In this document: piece after piece, positions 1-5,828 of the stretch
Position numbering within the stretch: the first letter of the stretch is position 1
Layout: each line of letters starts with the position of its first letter
NCBI GenBank assembly: GCA_016872225.1
Contig: VHAW01000074.1
Span: 1 to 8,514, forward strand
Source: Sphingomonadales bacterium
GTDB lineage: Bacteria; Bacteroidota; Bacteroidia; UBA7662
Reading direction: 5' to 3'
Length of the DNA: 8,514 bases
Notes under the pieces: generated by a model
What the model was told of the DNA's origin: nothing
Database searches by the model: none
The model's input: only the letters and a program-made list of their open reading frames with translations
Translations under genes and position numbers: made by a program

Positions 1-533
1 GCAACGCCATCACCCACCAAGGCCACATCGTCGCTAGCCCAATCGCACAAAACTCCTTCATTCAGAATCAAAGCTGACCCTGGCGATAGAATTTCCAAGG
101 CATCGTGACCCCATCGGTAAACCCCGCAGAAAACTTCCATGCGCCGGGCGTCCATCATCGAAATCACCTTGGGATAGCGCGTTATCCTGGAAGGCTCCTG
201 ATGCCACCAACCCCAAGCCATGGCCTCCAAGGTGGAAACACCCAGCATCGGAATATTCAACGGCAAAGCTATTCCTTGCGCGAGTGCTGCTCCAATGCGT
301 AAACCGGTGTAGGAACCCGGACCCCGCTGGCATGCAATCGCCCCCAATTGATGGGGTCTTAGACCTGCATCCTTTAGGCATTCCTGCACCATCAAGGCCA
401 AACGCTCGGCTTGCATCTGCGGGCGCAATTCCAACGAAGAGGCCAACACCACCCCATCACAGTTGACCACCGCAACCGATGCCGCAGCGCTGGCATGGTC
501 CAAGAGGAGCAAAGGAGAATCCAACCGAGGCAT
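1..533 (-). CDS. tsaB: TsaB, tRNA t6A biosynthesis protein (partial, C-terminus off the left edge)
   Basis: TsaB is the non-catalytic ASKHA-fold partner of TsaD; with TsaE and TsaC it makes the t6A modification at position 37 of ANN-decoding tRNAs in the cytoplasm. I translated the strand by hand: 177 complete codons are visible of a family length of roughly 220 to 230. Supporting motifs are GPGSYTGLRIG at residues 71-81, the family hallmark, followed by an ALAQGIALPLNIPMLGVSTLE segment (residues 83-103) and MDARRMEVF at 127-135. The N-terminal strand reads LLLLDHASAAASVAVV, where the usual form is closer to DTST; TsaB is not thought to use this loop for catalysis, so function is probably kept. 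The ATG lies 4 nt after the TAA stop of the upstream M28 gene, so translation is probably coupled. Family assignment is secure; only the C-terminus is missing. Confidence 0.93.
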   Translation of the reverse strand, partial: MPRLDSPLLLLDHASAAASVAVVNCDGVVLASSLELRPQMQAERLALMVQECLKDAGLRPHQLGAIACQRGPGSYTGLRIGAALAQGIALPLNIPMLGVSTLEAMAWGWWHQEPSRITRYPKVISMMDARRMEVFCGVYRWGHDALEILSPGSALILNEGVLCDWASDDVALVGDGV

Positions 534-537
534 GGGT

Positions 538-2271
538 TTAGAAGGTGACTTGAATTTCAACCTTTTGGCCCGCACGGAGAAGTTGCAACTTGGCGCTGGT
601 GCCTTTGCTTTGATAGGACAAGGCCTTCATGTAGGCCTGCATATCCCCCAAGGGAAAGTCCCCCAATTGCAGGAGGATGTCTCCTTGGAGCACCCCGGCC
701 TTGGAAGCAGGTTTATTTTCTGTGACGCCGTCCACTTTGATTCCTTCGCCTTCGTAGAAATAATCCGGCATAATGCCCAAAGTCACCTTGAAGCGAGGGG
801 ATGCCGAGGCGTCGGTGCTGCTGGTTTTGCGAAAGTTGAGCCGACCATGACCCGGTAAACCATCCACGACCCGCACCATGTATGCCAATACCTGCACCAT
901 TCCGGGGTAATTGATCAGGTGCTCATCGTCTTCGGGTTTGTGGTATTCCTGATGGGTTCCCGTAAAAAAATGCAGCACGGGAACATTTTGCAAATAAAAG
1001 GAATGATGATCCGAGGACCCGCTCCCCGATTCGGTACTCTTGATGCGTAAAGGCGCAGAAACCGACTCAACAAGGGTGGGCCATTCCGCAGCAGTACCTG
1101 TCCCGTGGACCCCCAATTGCATGGTGCTATCCTGCAGACGACCAATCATATCCATGTTGAGCATGGCCACCACCGAGTCCAATTTGACAATAGGATTACG
1201 GACGAAATACGCAGAACCCAGCAAGCCCAATTCCTCCCCAGAAAAAGCCAGAAACAAATAATTAAATCGCTTATCGGATTGTCGTGTATAATGCGCAGCC
1301 AATTCAATGAGTCCTGCTGTACCCGAAGCGTTGTCATCGGCCCCGTTGTGAATTTGAGGCTCACCGCGGTGCCGGCTGCTTCCATACTCCCCGTAACCGA
1401 GATGGTCGTAATGCGCCCCAAAAACCAGAGTTCGATCCGCCCCGTTATCGATCAGTCCCGCCACATTCGAAGCAGTAACATATTCCCTTTCTACGCTGCA
1501 AGCCAGGTATACCTGGGTTGATCGATGCTCCGCAAAGCCGGAAGGCATCAACGCCACCCCTTCTTCGGTCAGACTCAGCACCGGAATTTTTCCGGAACGA
1601 GTCCGCCGGTCCATCACCGTGTCCGGCCAAGGCTCCCCGCTCCTCGAAGGGAACAACACCAACGCGGAGGCTCCGTACTTTTCCGCCATGGCGATTTTCC
1701 GCTCCAGCGTTGAGAGGGCTCCATACGGCCCGTGCGGATTAGCTCCGTCCGGAGCATGCCAGCGCATCCACCACACCTTCTGTTTCATGGTAAGGCTGTC
1801 CTTAAGGTCGTGCTGGTTCAGCGAGTCGGATTCAATCCCATACCCTGCATCCACACCGATCGCATGCGCTTCCCCACTGCCTGAACCCGGCAACACCACA
1901 AAATGTTTCCCCTGCTCCAAAACCTTTCTGCCCACCTTCAACACCGCACCGGGTGCCGCCGCTTGACGAACCAGAATCTTGAACGATTGGGTCCATCGCC
2001 CGGAGTCACCCGCAGGTTGCAAATTATACTGCGCAAAATGTTGGATGATGTACGCCGCAGCTTTGCGCTCCGCAGGCGATCCACTTTGCCTTCCCTCCAA
2101 ACTATCATGCGCCAAAAAACCCACATGAGCCTTCAGCCTATTCCCTAGTTGGCTGTCCGTCACCTGAGCATGAAGGCTTATCCCCCAATGTTGGACAACA
2201 ACCAAAGCCACAAACCACCATACCATTCGAGTTGTAAATACCCTCTTCGAGAAAATTACAATCTTTTTCAT
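538..2271 (-). CDS. M28 family zinc peptidase with PA and PDZ domains, exported
   Basis: Predicted secreted or periplasmic di-zinc aminopeptidase-like enzyme. Numbering is from the chosen start (577 aa). An N-terminal basic and hydrophobic segment ends at LHAQ (about residues 32-36) and looks like a Sec signal peptide. A PA-like insert spans about 130-250. The M28 core has all expected metal or catalytic residues: H287 in GAHYDH, D312 in GADDNASG, the E346-E347 pair in SGEELGLLGS, D374 in LNMDMIG and H440 in TGTHQEYH. A PDZ domain (about 500-575; GVTENKPASKAGVLQGD) closes the protein. The frame is open up to an ATG at 2304, which would add 11 residues (MKFSINYQYNV); I prefer the ATG at 2271 because MKK then begins a normal signal peptide. 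The gene follows the permease stop by 48 nt and is followed by tsaB after 4 nt. The substrate is unknown. Confidence 0.92.
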   Translation of the reverse strand: MKKIVIFSKRVFTTRMVWWFVALVVVQHWGISLHAQVTDSQLGNRLKAHVGFLAHDSLEGRQSGSPAERKAAAYIIQHFAQYNLQPAGDSGRWTQSFKILVRQAAAPGAVLKVGRKVLEQGKHFVVLPGSGSGEAHAIGVDAGYGIESDSLNQHDLKDSLTMKQKVWWMRWHAPDGANPHGPYGALSTLERKIAMAEKYGASALVLFPSRSGEPWPDTVMDRRTRSGKIPVLSLTEEGVALMPSGFAEHRSTQVYLACSVEREYVTASNVAGLIDNGADRTLVFGAHYDHLGYGEYGSSRHRGEPQIHNGADDNASGTAGLIELAAHYTRQSDKRFNYLFLAFSGEELGLLGSAYFVRNPIVKLDSVVAMLNMDMIGRLQDSTMQLGVHGTGTAAEWPTLVESVSAPLRIKSTESGSGSSDHHSFYLQNVPVLHFFTGTHQEYHKPEDDEHLINYPGMVQVLAYMVRVVDGLPGHGRLNFRKTSSTDASASPRFKVTLGIMPDYFYEGEGIKVDGVTENKPASKAGVLQGDILLQLGDFPLGDMQAYMKALSYQSKGTSAKLQLLRAGQKVEIQVTF

Positions 2272-2319
2272 AACATTATATTGATAATTAATGCTGAATT
2301 TCAAAAGTTCTAAGGTGGT

Positions 2320-3141
2320 CTACCCGATCCGTATGATCCAATCCCTGTTTACCCACAGCAAAACCATTGTCAAGAAAACCAATAGACCCAAGCGCAGCAG
2401 CCGTGCTCCTGCAGGACTTTCCGAGAAACGACGAGCCAAGGCAATGCCAGGCCAAATTCCGAGCAAGGTTCCGACCGCTGTCGGGATGAGAAACCAAGGC
2501 GCAAGTCCTCCTTGATCCACCTTCGCGTAGAACATGGTGGACGAAAACGCCATCACCGAAATCGCGCCCATGCTCAAGGCATTGATGCGTGCTTGGTTGC
2601 GGATTCCAAGGCTTTGGAGCGCAGGAACCATAATCGCACCACCACCCAAACCGGTCAAAGCCGAAAACAACCCTCCTAAGGAGCCCAACAGCACATAGAC
2701 TTGCCGGGATGGCTCACGGTCCTCGGCTCGTGAAGATTCAGCGCCGTTTATTCGCATAGTCCATGCGTTACGCACCAACATCAACGCCAAAATGCTGCTA
2801 AAAACAATTCGAAACATAGCAGCATCATAAAATGCCCCTTGCTGCAGCATCCACGCCACCAACACCGCAACCAAACCCGCAGGCACCCCCATACTCAACC
2901 ATGACTTGGGCTCAAAAATACCACGACGCTTCCACAACCAAATACCCAAAACACCCGTAATCAACGTCAGAGCAAGGGAATTTCCCAACACCATCTGCAC
3001 CATTTCTTCAGCTGAAAACCCACGCCGATTCAACCACCAACCCAACACAGGGACATAGACCACCCCTCCGCCAACCCCAAATAATCCCCCAACTAAGCCT
3101 GCCAACATCCCCATTCCCATCAACAAAACCCAATCCTCCAT
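2320..3141 (-). CDS. TauE/SafE family (sulfite exporter-like) membrane permease
   Basis: Integral inner-membrane protein of 273 aa, the usual size for the TauE/SafE (DUF81) family, whose studied members move sulfite, sulfoacetate or related organosulfur anions. It shows the internal duplication of the family: GLFGVGGGVVYVPVL at residues 19-33 and GLFSALTGLGGGAIMVPAL at 157-175, each a glycine-rich turn followed by a P-x-L helix. About eight hydrophobic segments are visible, with a charged loop near 130-147 between the two halves. The open frame reaches back to 3225, but the ATG at 3141 is chosen. It sits 1 nt after the stop of the upstream S41 gene (TAAGATG), and the extra 28 residues are not hydrophobic family sequence and would overlap the S41 gene by about 80 nt. 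Nothing nearby handles sulfur, so the substrate cannot be inferred from context. Confidence 0.92.
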   Translation of the reverse strand: MEDWVLLMGMGMLAGLVGGLFGVGGGVVYVPVLGWWLNRRGFSAEEMVQMVLGNSLALTLITGVLGIWLWKRRGIFEPKSWLSMGVPAGLVAVLVAWMLQQGAFYDAAMFRIVFSSILALMLVRNAWTMRINGAESSRAEDREPSRQVYVLLGSLGGLFSALTGLGGGAIMVPALQSLGIRNQARINALSMGAISVMAFSSTMFYAKVDQGGLAPWFLIPTAVGTLLGIWPGIALARRFSESPAGARLLRLGLLVFLTMVLLWVNRDWIIRIG

Positions 3142-3142
3142 C

Positions 3143-4864
3143 TTAAGGAATCCGAAGAATCTGCCAGTAGGCTGATGGATCGGAAAGCAAGGACAAAGCA
3201 TGCTGAACCTCAGGATCCTGCGCAAAAGTGGCCCGCAGCCTTCCTTTTTGGAAATAATACCTTGCTACAATTTCTTGTTTGAGATACTCTGAAATTTCAC
3301 GGCGATGCTTGCGTAAATCCTTGGATTTATCCGTTTGTTTGCGGGCCACCAAGGCTTCGTATTCCTTAGCCACCGCATCGAAATATTTTTCTTTAGTCGC
3401 TTTGTCTTTGAAGTCTTTGAGTAGCTTATCCGATTCGGTGATGTATTCGTAATCCTTGCCTTGCAAGAATTGCTCGAAAGCCGTATAAAGTGAGTCGCTG
3501 ATCACGAAGGACTCCGGCTCAGGGATGGATTCCCATTGGCCCCTCAAATACGTCGCAAAATCAAAAACATGCCGCTTGTTGACCAAGGCAATCAAGATAT
3601 TGCTTGCTGTGTCGGGAGCAATCGCGACATCCGGCGTAACCCCTCCCGCATCATAAACCAAACGACCACCAGCAGTCTTGAAGGCCTTGCGCAAGGAATC
3701 GGCCACGCGCAGATTCTTGGATTCCGGGTCTTTGTCACTGTACTCAATGGCCTGAATACATCGCCCGCTGGGGATATAATACTTGGCAGTAGTCACCTTG
3801 AGCTGGGAATTGTAAGTCAGAGGACGTACCGTCTGAACCAACCCCTTGCCAAAAGTCTTTTGACCAACCACCACGGCTCTATCGTAATCTTGAAGAACTC
3901 CTGAAACGATTTCTGAGGCCGAAGCCGAAGAACCATCGACCAACACCACCACCGGCATCTCTCCATCCACAGGATCGGCCATGGTATTGTACGATTTGTC
4001 CCACTCTTTGACCTTACCCTTGGTATCCACAACTTTGGATCCCTTGGGCACGAAGAATCCGCTGATGCGCACAGCCTCATCCAACGAGCCGCCTGGATTC
4101 CCCCTCAAATCCAACACCATGGATTTCATGCCTTTGGATTTGAGCTCATACATCGCCTTCTGGATTTCGCCACCCGCATCCACCCGAAATGCGCTGAGGT
4201 TCACATAACCCACTGTCGAATTCAGCATACCGGAATAAGCCACGGAATTGACCTTAATTTCTTGCCGCACCAAGACTTTTTCCATAGGTCCAAGAACTCC
4301 TGGTCTTGAAATCAGGATCTTGACCTCCGTATTGGGCTGTCCTTTGAGCAATTTCGAAACTTCTTCGGTATTGCGTCCTTTGACATCTTCCCCGTTAATG
4401 CGTAATAATTGATCACCAGCACGCAAGTCGGCCTTCTGTGCAGGAAACCCCTCGTAAGGATCCGCAATAACAATGGTTTCACCACTTTGGGAAATAAGTG
4501 CTCCAATCCCCCCATATTGACCCGTGGTCATAAATTTGAAATTCTCAATCTCAGACTCAGGGATATAATCCGTGTAGGGATCCAAGCTCTTGAGCATAGC
4601 ATCGATACCCGTTTTCATCAACTTGGCCGGATCCACATCATCCACATAATAGGTATTGATTTCCCGGTACAGAGTCGTAAAAATTTCGATATGTTTAGAA
4701 AGTTCAAAATAATTGTTATTCAACGCAAGACCACCCGCTCCCATCAACATGACCATGATCAAGACCCGCACTTTAGTCCACAAGGCGGACGTAGAGCCAC
4801 CTGGCTTCACAGGGACATGATTCAACAATCGGCGAAAAAACTCGGGTTTACGATCAAAATTCAT
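3143..4864 (-). CDS. S41 family C-terminal processing peptidase (CtpA/Prc type)
   Basis: Membrane-anchored periplasmic serine protease of 573 aa that would cleave proteins near their C-termini. Residues 32-49 form a single hydrophobic segment without a clear cleavage site, so it is probably a signal anchor. A PDZ domain follows at about 115-190 (GQYGGIGALI, then ADLRAGDQLLRINGEDV). The S41 core holds the expected serine-lysine pair, S315 in DGSSASASEI and K340 in TFGKGLVQ, with Q344 four residues on. The spacings of 25 and 4 match the catalytic triad of Prc. LDLRGNPGGSLDEA at 251-264 is the other core signature. The last 110 residues or so are lysine- and glutamate-rich and probably helical. 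The ATG is preceded by a run of eight T and has no Shine-Dalgarno. It lies about 98 nt after yidD, the loosest junction in the run, and is coupled to the permease gene downstream. Confidence 0.96.
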   Translation of the reverse strand: MNFDRKPEFFRRLLNHVPVKPGGSTSALWTKVRVLIMVMLMGAGGLALNNNYFELSKHIEIFTTLYREINTYYVDDVDPAKLMKTGIDAMLKSLDPYTDYIPESEIENFKFMTTGQYGGIGALISQSGETIVIADPYEGFPAQKADLRAGDQLLRINGEDVKGRNTEEVSKLLKGQPNTEVKILISRPGVLGPMEKVLVRQEIKVNSVAYSGMLNSTVGYVNLSAFRVDAGGEIQKAMYELKSKGMKSMVLDLRGNPGGSLDEAVRISGFFVPKGSKVVDTKGKVKEWDKSYNTMADPVDGEMPVVVLVDGSSASASEIVSGVLQDYDRAVVVGQKTFGKGLVQTVRPLTYNSQLKVTTAKYYIPSGRCIQAIEYSDKDPESKNLRVADSLRKAFKTAGGRLVYDAGGVTPDVAIAPDTASNILIALVNKRHVFDFATYLRGQWESIPEPESFVISDSLYTAFEQFLQGKDYEYITESDKLLKDFKDKATKEKYFDAVAKEYEALVARKQTDKSKDLRKHRREISEYLKQEIVARYYFQKGRLRATFAQDPEVQHALSLLSDPSAYWQILRIP

Positions 4865-4962
4865 AGCGCAAAAAAAAGAATTTAAAGGGCTGGGCGGAAC
4901 TTATAATGGTCAAAAGAAGGTTGGATAATAAGCCGAAAAAACTGGGACGAGCAAACTCAAAG

Positions 4963-5172
4963 TTAAGGGACAGGGTCGTGGCCATGACCACCCCAAGGAT
5001 GGCATCGAGCTAGTCTCTTCAGGGTGAGCCAAGACCCGTACCATGCTCCGTATCGCTGCAAAGCCTCCAGGGCATAGACTGAACAAGTAGGGCTGTATCG
5101 GCAGGATGGCGGGAGGTACGGAGATATCATGCTTTGATACAAACGCACCAAAGCCATCAACAAGTATTTCAT
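4963..5172 (-). CDS. yidD: YidD, membrane protein insertion efficiency factor
   Basis: Small protein of 69 aa that binds the inner face of the cytoplasmic membrane and helps YidC-dependent insertion of membrane proteins. The N-terminal amphipathic segment MKYLLMALVRLYQSMISPYL is followed by the hallmark PPSCRYSPTCSVYALEALQRYG (residues 21-42, given here by position), with cysteines C24 and C30, and by RCHPWGGHGHDPVP (56-69) with C57. The upstream in-frame ATG at 5211 is rejected because residues before MKYLL do not resemble YidD. The chosen ATG overlaps the rnpA stop as ATGA, a typical coupled arrangement. yidC, the usual downstream neighbour in many phyla, is not present here. Confidence 0.97.
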   Translation of the reverse strand: MKYLLMALVRLYQSMISPYLPPSCRYSPTCSVYALEALQRYGAWYGSWLTLKRLARCHPWGGHGHDPVP

Positions 5173-5564
5173 GGTTGGTTGGTTCGGCACCAGCGAAGCA
5201 TGGCTTTGCATAGCCCTTCTTGAATACGTTCAAAATCCAAAATTTCGTTGGTGGAATACACCAAGATGATAGCCGTCCCCGTTTGAAGAGCTTGTTCAGC
5301 CTCCTCCCATCGGTGACGATTCAACCGAAAGGCCTCGCGAACCCGCCTACGGATCAAATTGCGGTCCACAGCGCGTTTAAAACGTCTTTTGGAAATCGAA
5401 ATCCCTAATCGAATCCCCGGTAGGACCTCCTTGGACGTACCTTGTGTGTCCGGTACCTCATAACGAAATTGAAACGGGAACTGAAAAAAAGATTTTCCTT
5501 CGCCAAAAACCTTATCGAAGGCCCCATGGCCGCGCAAACTGGGCTGGCCTTTGAGGGATGGCAT
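5169..5564 (-). CDS. rnpA: Ribonuclease P protein component
   Basis: Basic cofactor of RNase P (131 aa) that binds the 5' leader of precursor tRNAs and the catalytic RNA. The family pattern is present: an N-terminal LRGHGAFDKVFGEGKSF (residues 10-26), the basic SKRRFKRAVDRNL (58-70) leading into IRRRVREAFRLNRHRW (71-86), and the acidic and hydrophobic C-terminal part with AIILVYSTN (98-106). The signature usually reads RNRIKR; here it is RNLIRR, with L70 at the third position. The chosen ATG is 13 nt after the rpmH stop, and the protein starts about 15 residues before the FDKVF motif, as expected for the family. It overlaps yidD by 4 nt. The rnpB RNA gene is not in this window. Confidence 0.97.
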   Translation of the reverse strand: MPSLKGQPSLRGHGAFDKVFGEGKSFFQFPFQFRYEVPDTQGTSKEVLPGIRLGISISKRRFKRAVDRNLIRRRVREAFRLNRHRWEEAEQALQTGTAIILVYSTNEILDFERIQEGLCKAMLRWCRTNQP

Positions 5565-5577
5565 GGGGATTAACCTA

Positions 5578-5736
5578 TCAGGCCTTGTGACGGCGTTCGC
5601 TTGAAACCGAGAGTTTCTTACGCCCCTTGGCCCTGCGACGATTCAAAACGGCCCTTCCATTCGCCGTCTCTATGCGAGAACGGAACCCGTGCTTGTTACG
5701 GCGCTTGCGATTGGAGGGCTGGAAAGTGCGTTTCAT
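5578..5736 (-). CDS. rpmH: 50S ribosomal protein L34
   Basis: Ribosomal large-subunit protein of 52 aa, very rich in arginine and lysine. It opens with MKRTFQPSNRKRRNKHGF and continues with RIETANGRAVLNRRRAKGRKKLSV, the classical L34 sequence with a short C-terminal extension (SSERRHKA) of the kind seen in Bacteroidota. The frame is open to an ATG at 5775, but those 13 extra residues are foreign to L34 and would begin upstream of the promoter -7 box. The start at 5736 is therefore firm. It is the first gene of the minus-strand run and precedes rnpA, as in most bacteria. Confidence 0.98.
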   Translation of the reverse strand: MKRTFQPSNRKRRNKHGFRSRIETANGRAVLNRRRAKGRKKLSVSSERRHKA

Positions 5737-5762
5737 GGCGATGTGCAATTTGCGAAGGGTTG

Positions 5763-5770
5763 CAAAGATA
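5763..5770 (-). promoter_or_regulatory. rpmH: -7 box of the rpmH promoter (Bacteroidota type)
   Basis: Read on the minus strand, these bases are TATCTTTG, an exact match to the Bacteroidota sigma-ABfr -7 consensus TAnnTTTG. They lie 26 nt before the rpmH ATG, giving a leader of about 20 nt. No clear TTG -33 element is visible 17-20 nt further upstream, so activity may rest on the -7 box and on context. This is a sequence match only; no start site is measured. Confidence 0.65.
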
Positions 5771-5775
5771 AGCAC

Positions 5776-5808
5776 TTTAGAATGATTTTCGCCTTGATAA
5801 TACCTTAG
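5776..5808 (+). promoter_or_regulatory. Possible promoter for the M61 peptidase gene
   Basis: TACCTTAG at 5801-5808 differs from the TAnnTTTG -7 consensus at one fixed position. A TTTAG about 20 nt upstream (5776-5780) could be a degenerate -33 element. The distance to the ATG is 20 nt. The gene is divergent from rpmH and must have its own promoter within about 90 nt, which raises the prior, but the match is imperfect. Confidence 0.35.
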
Positions 5809-5828
5809 ACCGCCCTTAACCCTTTACC

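Noticed and set aside
58..381. A 107-codon minus-strand open frame at the left edge
   Set aside because: It overlaps tsaB in another frame; the tsaB frame carries GPGSYTGLRIG and DARRMEV, so this one is a shadow.
463..858. A 131-codon plus-strand open frame over the M28 3' end and tsaB start
   Set aside because: Opposite two well-supported genes; the translation shows no domain or family pattern.
3142..3225. A longer N-terminus for the TauE/SafE permease
   Set aside because: The added residues are cysteine- and proline-rich, unlike the family, and would overlap the S41 gene by about 80 nt; the ATG 1 nt after that stop fits better.
4865..4877. Run of eight A (T on the minus strand) before the S41 start as an intrinsic terminator for yidD
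   Set aside because: No GC-rich inverted repeat precedes the T run on the minus strand; CCGCCCAGCCC has no complementary arm close by.
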